Positions 18,345-28,128 of a stretch of 46,761 bases of DNA are shown here, piece by piece. Within the stretch, counting starts at the first letter, position 1, and each line of letters opens with the position of its first letter. A model generated the notes under the pieces. That model saw only the letters and a program-made list of their open reading frames with translations. It did no database searches and was not told the DNA's origin. The DNA comes from Promethearchaeota archaeon (GTDB lineage Archaea; Asgardarchaeota; Lokiarchaeia; Sigyniarchaeales; SOKP01), in NCBI GenBank assembly GCA_013375475.1, contig JABXKD010000021.1, forward strand, positions 1-46,761. Direction: 5' to 3'. Made by a program: the position numbers and the translations under genes.

Positions 18345-19328
18345 ATGTTAAAACAGAAGTTGATCAAAATGGGGCCTAATATCATTTGTTTGGGAGAATT
18401 ACTAGTCGAAATTATGAGATTTGAAAAAGATATCCCTCATGGAAAGGTTGGGGCATCATATAAGGGACCATTTCCCAGTGGAGCTCCGGCTATCTTTATA
18501 GGTTCAGCTACTCGAATGTCTAAACCGTTTAATTTATCATCAGGTTTTATCGGTGTGGTTGGAAACGATGAATTTGGAGAGACCGTTCTAAAAAAATTAA
18601 AATCTGATGGAGTTGATATTTCTAAAGTAAGAATTGATAAATTAAGAACGACGGGAATAGCTTTTAATCAATACAATTCAGATGGCTCACGAAAATTTAT
18701 TTTTGCAGCTGGAGCAGCAGGACAAACTTCTCCAGATGATATTGATGAAGAATACTTCTCAGATATAAAAGCTCTTCACATTATGGGTAGCTCTCTTTCA
18801 ATAAGTGGAATTTCCCGGGATTCATGTTATAAAGCTGTAGAAATTGCAAGATCTTTAAATCCTCAAGTTACTATTTCATTTGATCCAAATTTAAGACCAG
18901 AAATGCTAGATATAAAAACAATAATTGAGATATCTAAACCAGTATTAGAAATGACAACAATTTTGTTCCCAAGTGGAGAAGAAGCAGAAATGTTAGCCGG
19001 TATTAAAGGCGCTGAAAAAGCTTGTAAAAAATTACTAGAATTGGGACCCAAAATCGTGGTTTTAAAACAAGGGAAAGATGGTTGTACGATATATTCGTCA
19101 GAGGAAACCAATGGAATAAAAATAACCGGTTTTAGAATAAATGAAGTTGATCCTACTGGAGCAGGAGATTCATTTGATGGGGCGTTTATAGTAGGATATT
19201 TAGCAGGATGGGAATTAAAGAAGATCGGTAAATTCGCTAACGCTGTGGGCGCCTTAAAAGTAAAACACTTTGGACCAATGACCAATAATACGTATGAAGA
19301 AGTGTTAAAATTAATGGAAAGCACTTAA
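18345..19328 (+). CDS. PfkB-family carbohydrate kinase
   Basis: A 327-residue sugar kinase of the ribokinase/PfkB family. The N-terminal signature IICLGELLVEI begins at about residue 14, and the catalytic PfkB motif EVDPTGAGDSFDGAF (with the base Asp in GAGD) lies at about 268-282. A second ATG at 18369 would place the start directly before the first strand and may be the true start. The substrate could be 2-keto-3-deoxygluconate or another sugar. It converges on the metallophosphoesterase gene by two bases. Confidence 0.88.
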   Translation: MLKQKLIKMGPNIICLGELLVEIMRFEKDIPHGKVGASYKGPFPSGAPAIFIGSATRMSKPFNLSSGFIGVVGNDEFGETVLKKLKSDGVDISKVRIDKLRTTGIAFNQYNSDGSRKFIFAAGAAGQTSPDDIDEEYFSDIKALHIMGSSLSISGISRDSCYKAVEIARSLNPQVTISFDPNLRPEMLDIKTIIEISKPVLEMTTILFPSGEEAEMLAGIKGAEKACKKLLELGPKIVVLKQGKDGCTIYSSEETNGIKITGFRINEVDPTGAGDSFDGAFIVGYLAGWELKKIGKFANAVGALKVKHFGPMTNNTYEEVLKLMEST

Positions 19329-19330
19329 AA

Positions 19331-21331
19331 TCATTTTAAATGTAACGAAAATACTTTTGCGCTAATCATCTGATTATCTTTTATGGTGTAGAATCTAAAA
19401 CCGGGCGGCTTAAATTTGGACTTTGCAGAAAGTGGCCCAACAGCTTGTGTTTGAAAAACAAATGGTTTGTTTACATCGAACCATGCTTGTAAATCTAAAG
19501 GATCCTTAAATTCCTTAAATTTATCTCGATATCGCGAAGTGTAAACTTCACAGGGTACTTCTATATATATAGGGAAAAACCAGAAACCAAAGTTTATTCG
19601 ATCCGTTTTTTTAGCTTCTTTTAGGCGATATTCTTTTATGGTGTGGGTGTGTCCACACATTACTATATCTACTTTCCTCCTAATGATCTTATCTGAGCCT
19701 GTAAAAATTCTTAAAAGCGTAGACCAATTATACATTATCGTTTGATATTTTAGATTCAAAATTTTGTCCAATCTTCCTGTCCCATCATATCGCCTTAAAT
19801 TTCTTTCGTAGAAATCTGACCATTTTAGTGGTCTATTCTTAATATTCAACATTTTTTTGTATTTTCTTATCTTAGCGCTACTAAGATTAGGAGAAATTGG
19901 AGGTGTGTGCATAACAACAATAACTTTCTGGTTATGTGCGATTCTGATATATGCACGTAATAAATCAACCTGATACTCTTTAATTCCTTTTGTACTCGGT
20001 CCACCTTTTAAAAAGTCATGCATATCTGCTAATGAATCTTGTCCCGTATCAAGGAATATAAAATTATAAATATTTCCTATTTTTAGGTTAAAGTTGAGAT
20101 TGGGGTTAATATACCTGAAATAGTCTTTCAAGTATTTATCATCAGACCTAAGGGATGTAAAATAATTAAAGAATTTAATATCGTAATAACCTTTTACATC
20201 TGAATGTGTCATCCCGAATATCTTATTAAGTTGACCAAATCTCATTCCATAATGTTCTTTACGATAGTCGTGATTTCCAATTGTAGTGAAGATTGGAACC
20301 ATAACCTCTCGTTTATTAACGAATTCATCATCAGATCCCAAATAAGGAGGGTTTTCTAATCCTCTATTCAAACCAAGTAAAATATCTAAAAAAACGTGAA
20401 AATTATTCTTATATTGGTAATTTCCTCTTGCTATGTTTAAATAGTCAATTAAATCCCCCGTCATCATCATAAAATCAAGATTCCTTTCTGAAACACTATT
20501 ATTTGCAAATTCTATTAATTTTCTCAAAGTATAATTGAAGTTATATTTAGCCCATCTTAGTTCCTCGATTCTCTCTTTTTGGAATTCTTCTTTAAACTCA
20601 AAATCTCGTGTTAAAATAAATTTATCAATTTTAGATAATTTTTTATCTTTAGTACTAAATCTTTTTAACTTGGATCTCACATTCTCCCTTAAGTAGTGTA
20701 TTATAAAGTCGTTTCTCCTCGCAATGTGAAAATCTGAAGCATGAATGAAGCTGAAATCTTTCCAATCCTTATCGAATATTGCAATGCTATGATAGTTTAC
20801 CTTATTTTCGCTTAAGTTGGGGATATCATGAACGATATCAAACAAGAGAACATCTCTGTTAGAACTTTTTAATAATTTTTCTATCGTTAAAATTTCGCGT
20901 ATTTCTAATTTTACTCTATAAAGGTGTTCTCTTTTCCCAAAAACATCTTTAAATTGAAAAACGCAGTTATTTATATCCCATACTATACAATTCTCTTCCT
21001 CTAAAACGGGTTGGTCTCTAAAATCTAATTTTTCGATCTTTTCGATTTCGACAAGATGTAAGTCTATTAAATCTCCTCGTCGCTTGGAAAAATCACCACT
21101 ATCTTTTAATATTGGTTGTATGAACAAATTTTGATGAAAGTTTTCTAAAATTTTTTGAGCTGAATGAGATTTAGTAGCGACTACTAAAGCCCTAAAAGAC
21201 AAGTTCTTTATGGGAAATTGAGATCGATCTTGATAATCTCTTAAATTTAATAAAATAGGATTACCAATGTTAGGAGCAATAATTATAGGATAGTTACCGA
21301 GTTTTAAATCAATCATACAAGCAAAATTCAA
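19331..21331 (-). CDS. Calcineurin-like metallophosphoesterase, large
   Basis: A 666-residue phosphoesterase with the family's metal-binding blocks in order: SDFHI (about 198), GDLID (about 294), GNHDYR (about 353), MHTPP (about 475) and GHTH (about 570). The first 190 residues are a separate domain of unknown type, and the catalytic core is expanded with long insertions between the blocks. There is no signal peptide or membrane helix, so it appears cytoplasmic. The substrate is unknown. It is divergent to the amidohydrolase/YjbQ fusion gene, 108 bases away. Confidence 0.88.
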   Translation of the reverse strand: MNFACMIDLKLGNYPIIIAPNIGNPILLNLRDYQDRSQFPIKNLSFRALVVATKSHSAQKILENFHQNLFIQPILKDSGDFSKRRGDLIDLHLVEIEKIEKLDFRDQPVLEEENCIVWDINNCVFQFKDVFGKREHLYRVKLEIREILTIEKLLKSSNRDVLLFDIVHDIPNLSENKVNYHSIAIFDKDWKDFSFIHASDFHIARRNDFIIHYLRENVRSKLKRFSTKDKKLSKIDKFILTRDFEFKEEFQKERIEELRWAKYNFNYTLRKLIEFANNSVSERNLDFMMMTGDLIDYLNIARGNYQYKNNFHVFLDILLGLNRGLENPPYLGSDDEFVNKREVMVPIFTTIGNHDYRKEHYGMRFGQLNKIFGMTHSDVKGYYDIKFFNYFTSLRSDDKYLKDYFRYINPNLNFNLKIGNIYNFIFLDTGQDSLADMHDFLKGGPSTKGIKEYQVDLLRAYIRIAHNQKVIVVMHTPPISPNLSSAKIRKYKKMLNIKNRPLKWSDFYERNLRRYDGTGRLDKILNLKYQTIMYNWSTLLRIFTGSDKIIRRKVDIVMCGHTHTIKEYRLKEAKKTDRINFGFWFFPIYIEVPCEVYTSRYRDKFKEFKDPLDLQAWFDVNKPFVFQTQAVGPLSAKSKFKPPGFRFYTIKDNQMISAKVFSLHLK

Positions 21332-21439
21332 AAATTAGAGGAATTAACTTAATAATTATTATTTGGTTTCCTACATTAAAATATTTTATTTAAAGTGCTT
21401 ATATTCATGTTTCGATTTGTACGAATAGGTAGTTAAATT

Positions 21440-22912
21440 ATGAGTGAACGCTTATATCAACCAGATTTTCGTTCTATATTTGGAGCAAATTATGCAAACG
21501 CTTTTATCTATGGTCAACTTGATTCTTTAGTTTGGCCTATTTTCAGCGAAATTGAACCTTCTAATGCTTTAACAAATCTTTTAAAGCTTGAGAATGATCA
21601 AGGTAAAAGATATTTTTATAACCGAAAAATTAGCTTGGAAGACGAAAAAATAGAACTTGTTTGTTCAAATATTAAATATGGATTAGTTCAAGCAATGGAT
21701 TTGCATAGAGACTACGGAATAAATAATGAAGATGTCCTTAATGTTGTAAAAACGGATCCTAATTTGTTCAAAGCGATTTTATCTTTTGATCTTAACGAAA
21801 GTGCTATAAACTCAATAAAAACAATCCAAAATCAAATCCCCGTTGTCGGAGTAGTTATTTATCCCTCTTTTTTGAAATTAGATATAACTGACGGAGACAA
21901 TGAAAATTTTAATGAATTAATTGATTATTGCAAAGAGAATAATTTGTTCCTAAAAATCGATATTGGAAATTCTAATCTCCCAGATAATTACACTGAATAC
22001 AGCACATACGACAAAATTAAATCATTTTTATCAAGACATTCGAATATTATTACAATATTGAGTGGTTTAGATATCTCAGGAGATTTTAATCTATACTACC
22101 AACTTCTAAAACTGTATAATAATGTGTGGATCGAGATCGATCCAAGAAATTTTGGAGGTATGACTCCTACTAGTGTCTTCTCACAATTGTTTTCTATCCA
22201 AGGATTAGTGCAAAATTTATGGCACAGAATTACAATTGGGAGCGCTACCCCGACCTTGGAAATCTCCCAAATGGTAAGAGGCTTTTTGGAAGCTACGGAT
22301 GTTTTAAATTTCTCTCAAAAAAATATCTTACGAAGTTGGGGATTTAGAAACTTAAATAGACTAAATTCATCAAAGTTCTTCCCTAATGTTGAACCAGCTA
22401 GGTTTTATCCTATTCAAGAAATCAATGAAATCAATCGAGTAGAAAATAATAATGAATTGAATTTAACATATAAAATCAAGTTAAGGAGTTATGCCATAAC
22501 CCAATTACTTTATATTACGGACTTAATCGAGAGAGTTTTAAATTTAAGCTTGGAAGTGAACCCAAATTTGAAAAATGGGGAATTAGTGATTAAGCCATAT
22601 CACACAACCGTAAGCCTTATTATGAATGAGCACGAGTTCGGCAATTATCTTGATCTGCATTACATGTTTGCTGAAATTTCCTCCAAGAATAGTTCCCAAT
22701 TTCTGCATACGGTAAGTGCTCTCGAAAACCGTGCTGATTTTAACCACTATGATCATGAATTGGCAAGCACCTATGGAAATCGACAATTAATATTACCTAT
22801 TGTCGACAAAAAATTAGAAATTGGAGGCCGCGAGAATTATTATACCTTAGTAACTTTTGGTCCAAGAACTTTTTATATTAACATTAAGATCAAATTGATC
22901 AAAGAATATTAA
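21440..22912 (+). CDS. Fusion: amidohydrolase-like barrel + YjbQ/UPF0047 domain
   Basis: A 490-residue protein. Residues 1-330 look like a TIM barrel of the amidohydrolase-2 type (FKAILSFD, VVGVVIYPSFLKLDITD, LFLKIDIGNS, WIEIDPRNF), but the metal-binding DxHxH start is absent. The C-terminal 150 residues match YjbQ/UPF0047 (secondary thiamine-phosphate synthase): GELVIKPYHTTVSLIMNEHE, then FNHYDHELAS..GNRQLILPIVDKKLEIG and FGPRTFY. YjbQ proteins are normally free-standing at about 140 residues. The join is one uninterrupted frame. A TATA-like TTATAT lies at 21399-21404. The metal-site loss suggests the barrel has lost its usual activity or has a new one. Confidence 0.78.
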   Translation: MSERLYQPDFRSIFGANYANAFIYGQLDSLVWPIFSEIEPSNALTNLLKLENDQGKRYFYNRKISLEDEKIELVCSNIKYGLVQAMDLHRDYGINNEDVLNVVKTDPNLFKAILSFDLNESAINSIKTIQNQIPVVGVVIYPSFLKLDITDGDNENFNELIDYCKENNLFLKIDIGNSNLPDNYTEYSTYDKIKSFLSRHSNIITILSGLDISGDFNLYYQLLKLYNNVWIEIDPRNFGGMTPTSVFSQLFSIQGLVQNLWHRITIGSATPTLEISQMVRGFLEATDVLNFSQKNILRSWGFRNLNRLNSSKFFPNVEPARFYPIQEINEINRVENNNELNLTYKIKLRSYAITQLLYITDLIERVLNLSLEVNPNLKNGELVIKPYHTTVSLIMNEHEFGNYLDLHYMFAEISSKNSSQFLHTVSALENRADFNHYDHELASTYGNRQLILPIVDKKLEIGGRENYYTLVTFGPRTFYINIKIKLIKEY

Positions 22913-23352
22913 CGAGTGTGTTCCCTATATTTCCAAAAATGTATAATCAAGAACAGAATAGAATGAGCTAATGTTTCAAAAAAAATCTTATTTTCTTAAT
23001 TTCGACGATTATCTGTAAAAATTACCACAGTTGGGCTAATTAAAACCGAAATCTAATCTGTTGAAAATTCTTTTTTTTCTATCTTTCTATAGATACTCTT
23101 ATATAAATTTAATGCTTGATCCAGCAACGAAAAACCCTTAAAATAAAATCATGTCAAAAGTTTAAATATTCGGAATGAGTATATTTTATAAAGAAGTTAG
23201 TTTTGATGTAGAAAATGAATGTTTGTTTGTGTCAACATATAGTTGAGCAAAATAAAATATATTTTTTGTATTTAAATAAATATTAAATTATAAATTCCAA
23301 ATTCTCCTTTTATTAAATGCAAATTTAAAAATCCCAAAATAAAAATCGTAAT
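22913..23352. other. Intergenic stretch, 440 bases, no gene seen
   Basis: An AT-rich spacer between two plus-strand genes. It holds several TATA-like runs (for example AAAAGTTTAAATATT near 23157 and TTTAAATAAAT near 23270) and a 23-codon ORF at 23175-23246 that I do not consider a gene. No tRNA-like or long inverted-repeat structure was noticed. Probably the 5' region and promoter of the coiled-coil gene. Confidence 0.5.
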
Positions 23353-24804
23353 ATGACTGACGAGATCAAAGAAGAAACGGAAAAAACGGAAGATAAATCA
23401 GAAAAAGAAGTTGAAAAAGTAGATAAAGAATATTTATCAAAAGCTAAAAATTCGAGAGACTTGATAGATAAGAAACTTAGAACTTTTGAAAATAGTATTG
23501 AAGATATTTCTGGAACAATAAAAAATAGTGACACAGAACCAGATAAAAAAGAAAAGAAAAGCGATAACCTCAGTGAAGAAATACTTGATGCTCAAGAAAA
23601 GCTAGGATTAATTCAAGGTAAAGTTGAAGATAAAGAGGAATACTTAACTGCTATCGAAGAGACAATCAAAGTGCTTGAGGAGAGATATAATCATAAAAAT
23701 GAGGATATGCAGAATTTAGAAGAACGGTTCCAAATAATTAAGGAAAGTAAAGAAAATTTAGAAGTTGAATATAAGGAATTATTAAAAAATAATGAGCAAT
23801 TAGTTAACACTTTTGAAACGAGACAAGTAGATTTAATTGTTCTAACTGATAGTGTAAAAGAAAAAGTTGCTAATCAAGAAGAATTCCGTAATCGCCTTAC
23901 AAAATTAAATCAGGAAATACAAGAAAAAGAAAACTTACTCGAAAGACAAAGAGAATCTGCCGAGGCTTTAGAAAAAAAGATAAAAAGTCTAACAGCTGAA
24001 AATGAAACACTTAAGGTCTCAATAGGTAAAAATAAATTTGAATTAGAGCATACTGACAATGAAATAGAAGCTAAAGAGGAAGAAAAAAAGTTATTAGCTG
24101 AGCAGATTGAGAAAAATGAGACTCGGATCAAAATTATCGAACAAAATATCGAGGATTACAAAGATGGTTTTCCTGAAATGGAAAAACAAAGAGAAACATA
24201 TGAAGAACTTATTGCGAAATATAAAATTCAACTAACAGAAAAGCAAGAGCAATTGATCGAAGTCGAATCACGAATACAACAACTTAATGACGATAATAAA
24301 TCTATTCTTGAACAAATATCAAGTCAAGAGAGTTTAATCAAAGCTAATGAAACAAGACTAGAAGATCTCAAAAAAGATATTGAAACAACAAATCTTGAAT
24401 ATGCTGAAAGAGAAGAGCGATTAAACTCTATTACAGAAAAATTAGATTATATGAATAATGAACATGACAAATTGGTCAAATCTAAAGAAGTTATTGATCA
24501 GAGTACCAATGATGCAAAAACTCTTCTTCAGAAATTAAAGTTAGAACTTGAAACTCAAGAGGGAGAAATTCGAGATAAAGAAAGTAGAATCCACAGATTA
24601 GAATTTCTCTCGTTAGTTTATAGATTATCAAAATTTTTCGGTGGTATCCTTATTGGTATCGGAATACTTATAATAATCTTGGTAATTCTCGGCTTCGCTA
24701 ATATATTAGATTTCAGCGAAATGGAAATCTTACTTTTTATTATCCTTATAATTGCGGGAGTTTCCTCGGTGGTTAGTGGACTTTTTCATCTTGAAAAATC
24801 TTAA
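23353..24804 (+). CDS. Long coiled-coil protein with C-terminal membrane hairpin
   Basis: A 483-residue protein. Residues 1-65 are highly charged and disordered-looking, and about 70-415 form an almost unbroken coiled coil rich in Glu and Lys. Two hydrophobic helices follow (about 429-452 and 457-479), joined by a short loop, and the chain ends in HLEKS. The coiled coil would face the cytoplasm (or the outside, if both ends do). It resembles eukaryotic tethers and SMC-like proteins only in general shape; no ATPase domain is present. It may be co-transcribed with the APC permease gene 80 bases downstream. Function unknown. Confidence 0.75.
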   Translation: MTDEIKEETEKTEDKSEKEVEKVDKEYLSKAKNSRDLIDKKLRTFENSIEDISGTIKNSDTEPDKKEKKSDNLSEEILDAQEKLGLIQGKVEDKEEYLTAIEETIKVLEERYNHKNEDMQNLEERFQIIKESKENLEVEYKELLKNNEQLVNTFETRQVDLIVLTDSVKEKVANQEEFRNRLTKLNQEIQEKENLLERQRESAEALEKKIKSLTAENETLKVSIGKNKFELEHTDNEIEAKEEEKKLLAEQIEKNETRIKIIEQNIEDYKDGFPEMEKQRETYEELIAKYKIQLTEKQEQLIEVESRIQQLNDDNKSILEQISSQESLIKANETRLEDLKKDIETTNLEYAEREERLNSITEKLDYMNNEHDKLVKSKEVIDQSTNDAKTLLQKLKLELETQEGEIRDKESRIHRLEFLSLVYRLSKFFGGILIGIGILIIILVILGFANILDFSEMEILLFIILIIAGVSSVVSGLFHLEKS

Positions 24805-24883
24805 GTGAGTAGAATAGTAGAGTTTTGATCTTACGATAACATAAGAAGAAAATTATAATACAGAAAGATTAAAATTGAATGAG

Positions 24884-26746
24884 ATGAAACCCAAAGAAAT
24901 CCTACAAGAAAGAACATTGAAGTTATCTCAAGGGATAATATATGGTGTTGGATGTGGAATAGGTGGTTCTATATTCGTCTTGTTAGGATTAGGTATTAAT
25001 CTTGCCGGATCGGGTTTATTATTAAGTCTCCTTTTAGGGGGGATATTGATATTTTTTACGGGTTTAAATTATGCTGAACTCTCTACAAGTCTACCAATAG
25101 CTGGAGGTGCTTATAATTTTAGCAAAGAAGGAATTGGTGGATTCTTAGCTTTCATAATTGGTTTCTTTTTATGGATTGCAAATATCGCAACATGTTCTTT
25201 TTCCGCACAAACATTTGCCTTAGTGTTTAAAGAAGTTTTTAATAAAGTAAACCTTCCAATTTCAGATATAACAGTAACACTGATATCTATCTTGCCTGTT
25301 CTTTTAACAAGCATTATTATTTTTAGGACACATAAAATTGCCACTAAATTTTTATTATTATTTACCTTCATATTAATAGGTTTACTTGGTTTCTTTATTA
25401 TTTCCGGGTTATTGATCTCACCATTCAATAATCCAGATTTTCTTCTTCTCCCAATTAAATTTGAGGGGATAATTCCAGGATTTTTATTATTATTTATTTT
25501 GTTTACTTCGATAACTTCGAATATAGCCTTCTTAAATCCTGAATTAAAGAATCCTTCAAAAAACATACCTAAAACTAATATATATGCGATAATTATAACA
25601 CTACTCATATACTTATCAATTACTTTTGTTGTTTTAATATCCATAGGAATAAACCCAGCCGATTTAAGTGAAACCTCTGTATTATTAGCTGTTGTGTTTG
25701 AAAGTGTTATTGGACCATTTGGTTTTTATATTATGGTTTTTGCTGCCATCATTTCAACATTGATTGCTATTAATGCATCACTTGGTTCAGCTGTTAGTAT
25801 CATTACAGCTTTAGCAAGAGATAAATTTATACCCGAAAAAATTCGAGAAACTAAATCAAAATCCGATTTACCAAGATTAGGTTTAATAATTACTGTAGTA
25901 ATAATCCTTCTATTTACGGTATTCGCAGGTATTGGATTGACTGCTCAGATCACTAATTTCATCTACTTTTTTGCCCTAGCTTTTGTAAATTATGCTGCAG
26001 TAAAATTAAGGCGTAAGAGAAAAGAGTTAGATAGACCGTTTAAGGCACCTTTTTATCCAATATTGCCTATTTTTATTTTTATCTGTTTTTTGGCTTTTGC
26101 TGTGATACTCGGTATTTTTATTTCAATCCAAGCTTTAGTTTTAGGACTGATAATATTAGTAATTGGTTTTACATATCAACTATTGGTAATGACTGATATC
26201 CCTTCTAAAAATTTGACATTAACTGGGACTAAATTCTTCTTTTCTATCATTTTAGGACTTTCTATATGGATGATTAATAATTTTTCAATTGTCAACCCTG
26301 ATTTAGTAGTAATTAATAGAGTCTTAATTGTTTTGTGTGTGATTATCGTAATAACTGTGATTCTTGATTTACTCCCCTTGAGAGAGTTAGCGTATTATAT
26401 GGTTAAGTTTATTGATAAAGAGAGAGTGGCAATTAATATTGGGAATGCTCAGATCATAGATTTAGGAAAGAAAAGATCTCAATTAATTCATATTTTAAAT
26501 CTAATAATAACTGTTCTGCAACTTATCTCGGGAGTAGTTATTTTTGGTATTGTGTTTCTGTTCGTAAATGGAACGGTCTCGATACAGGATATAATTATTA
26601 ACAGCGGTATGTCTATTACAAACATTCCAAGTTCCGCTGGAACAACTCTTTTTACTTCAATTCTTTTCATATTTGGAATTATAGTCTTCATTTTTGGAAT
26701 TTTATCTTGGTATCGCAATAAAGAAATAAAATCTCTAGGGATTTGA
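24884..26746 (+). CDS. APC-superfamily amino acid/polyamine permease
   Basis: About 620 residues with roughly 12 core membrane helices, starting with the TM1 signature GIIYGVGCGIGGSIFVLLG and an unwound-helix GxG, typical of APC transporters. TM2 reads ALSYAEL-like (GLNYAELSTSLPIAGGAYNF). The usual 12-helix protein is about 450-480 residues; here 140 extra residues add two or three more helices after about 480. I prefer the ATG at 24884; a TTG nine bases upstream is in frame. Substrate: an amino acid, not predictable. It is followed 45 bases later by the PHP gene. Confidence 0.9.
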   Translation: MKPKEILQERTLKLSQGIIYGVGCGIGGSIFVLLGLGINLAGSGLLLSLLLGGILIFFTGLNYAELSTSLPIAGGAYNFSKEGIGGFLAFIIGFFLWIANIATCSFSAQTFALVFKEVFNKVNLPISDITVTLISILPVLLTSIIIFRTHKIATKFLLLFTFILIGLLGFFIISGLLISPFNNPDFLLLPIKFEGIIPGFLLLFILFTSITSNIAFLNPELKNPSKNIPKTNIYAIIITLLIYLSITFVVLISIGINPADLSETSVLLAVVFESVIGPFGFYIMVFAAIISTLIAINASLGSAVSIITALARDKFIPEKIRETKSKSDLPRLGLIITVVIILLFTVFAGIGLTAQITNFIYFFALAFVNYAAVKLRRKRKELDRPFKAPFYPILPIFIFICFLAFAVILGIFISIQALVLGLIILVIGFTYQLLVMTDIPSKNLTLTGTKFFFSIILGLSIWMINNFSIVNPDLVVINRVLIVLCVIIVITVILDLLPLRELAYYMVKFIDKERVAINIGNAQIIDLGKKRSQLIHILNLIITVLQLISGVVIFGIVFLFVNGTVSIQDIIINSGMSITNIPSSAGTTLFTSILFIFGIIVFIFGILSWYRNKEIKSLGI

Positions 26747-26791
26747 TAAGCTTGAAATATATTTTCTGCAAAAAATTTAAGAGATCGTATT

Positions 26792-27541
26792 ATGGAAATA
26801 GAATTTCCTAAATTAAATTTACACATTCACTCAACATATTCAGATGGAAGAAATTCCATAGAACAAATTGTAAAATCAGGAATGAAAACAGAGTTAGATT
26901 ATATTTGTATCACAGATCATTTTACAAATTCTTGGAAAGCCGATCATATCCCTAACCTTAATAACCTTGATAAAATTAAAAGATATTTAGAAGAGTTAGA
27001 TCAGTTTAAAATGTTTCTTGTTAATGAAAATAAAAATTTGACCCTTTTTAGGGGAATAGAGATAGATTTAGGTAGTTCTGAGAAATTTATAATTAGCAAT
27101 ATTGTACCACATATGTATGATCTGATTTTTTTTGAATACCTCGAAAGCTTTGAGGGAATAGCGTTCGTCAAGAAGATTCTAGACCCTTGGAAGAAGAATT
27201 GCACTGATTTTCCTCTGATAGGTCTTGCTCATTTCGATCCTTCATTTTTTATTACAAGAGGTTTAGATGTTTTATTAGAATTTTTAAAGGAATATGATGT
27301 TATCATAGAGTTTAACTCAAGCTATCCACAATTTTACTCTCCGAAGTATGAGATTTTTTATAACAAATTGAAAGAAAGGGGTATTAAAGTGTCGATTGGA
27401 TGCGATTCTCACCACATTTCAAGTTTGAATGATATCGAAAGTCCTTATAAAATGATAGATTTTTACAACTTAGAGGAGAATCTTAAAACTCTAATAGAAT
27501 CTTTAGAAATTAAAAGAATTACTTACTTAAATAAATCATAA
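26792..27541 (+). CDS. PHP-domain phosphoesterase
   Basis: A 249-residue PHP-family metal hydrolase. The opening LNLHIHSTYSDGRNSIEQIV (residues 8-27) carries HxH and SDG, the first PHP motif; ITDHF (about 40-44) is the second; IEFNSSYP (about 168-175) and IGCDSHH (about 204-210) complete the metal site. Similar proteins include histidinol phosphatase and polymerase-associated phosphatases. The substrate is unknown. It sits 45 bases after the permease and may be in the same transcript. Confidence 0.85.
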   Translation: MEIEFPKLNLHIHSTYSDGRNSIEQIVKSGMKTELDYICITDHFTNSWKADHIPNLNNLDKIKRYLEELDQFKMFLVNENKNLTLFRGIEIDLGSSEKFIISNIVPHMYDLIFFEYLESFEGIAFVKKILDPWKKNCTDFPLIGLAHFDPSFFITRGLDVLLEFLKEYDVIIEFNSSYPQFYSPKYEIFYNKLKERGIKVSIGCDSHHISSLNDIESPYKMIDFYNLEENLKTLIESLEIKRITYLNKS

Positions 27542-27544
27542 CTA

Positions 27545-27937
27545 TTATTTCCGAATTTTATTGAGATGCTCTAAATAGTATTTAAAGGCTCTTTCAAAAC
27601 AAATATCCAACAACATTTCGCTCTGCTCTTTTGGATAATCGAGCATGCTTTTTAATCTTTCTTTCCCAATATTGAAAATCTGCTTAGTGGCTTTTAATTT
27701 CTTGGGCATACTCATACTTGGGATTTCTGAAATCAATTTATTCTCTCGTTTTTGCCATTCAATTAAAGCGAACCATGCTGCGCTTCTCATTGCTAAATGA
27801 GGTATTGAAATTTGCTCGCAAATGAGTTTTGATATTGTTTTTATTAAAGACAGTTGCTCAGGCTTAAAATCAATTTTAACATAATCTATTTGTATGCTCG
27901 AAATTTCTTCCTTATTAAAATTTAATGCATATGTCAA
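27545..27937 (-). CDS. Uncharacterised 130-residue protein
   Basis: A mainly helical soluble protein. Its first 35 residues have alternating polar and non-polar residues (possible strands), followed by long helices rich in Lys and Glu. I recognise no family. It converges with the PHP gene, with three bases between stops, and nothing else overlaps. Codon use looks like that of its neighbours. Confidence 0.6.
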   Translation of the reverse strand: MTYALNFNKEEISSIQIDYVKIDFKPEQLSLIKTISKLICEQISIPHLAMRSAAWFALIEWQKRENKLISEIPSMSMPKKLKATKQIFNIGKERLKSMLDYPKEQSEMLLDICFERAFKYYLEHLNKIRK

Positions 27938-28033
27938 AATTTATCCCACCCAATTAATCCTATTTATACTTCAACCAACAAGAATATAAAGATAGGTGAA
28001 AATTTTATAATCCATAGAAGAATTAGATTAAAC

Positions 28034-28043
28034 ATTTATAAAG
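28034..28043 (+). promoter_or_regulatory. TATA box for the sirtuin gene
   Basis: ATTTATAAAG in the 190-base space before the sirtuin, giving an expected start of transcription near 28066 and a leader of 60-90 bases. Confidence 0.35.
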
Positions 28044-28128
28044 TAGGTGCTTAATTTAGATACATGTGTCAAAAAATTGACTTAGTACAGAAGAACGAAT
28101 AATAGAAATAAAATAAATTACCTTTTTA

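Noticed and set aside
23175..23246. A 23-codon ORF (MSIFYKEVSF...) in the spacer before the coiled-coil gene
   Set aside because: Too short, its nearby TATA-like run is too close to the ATG, and nothing else supports translation.
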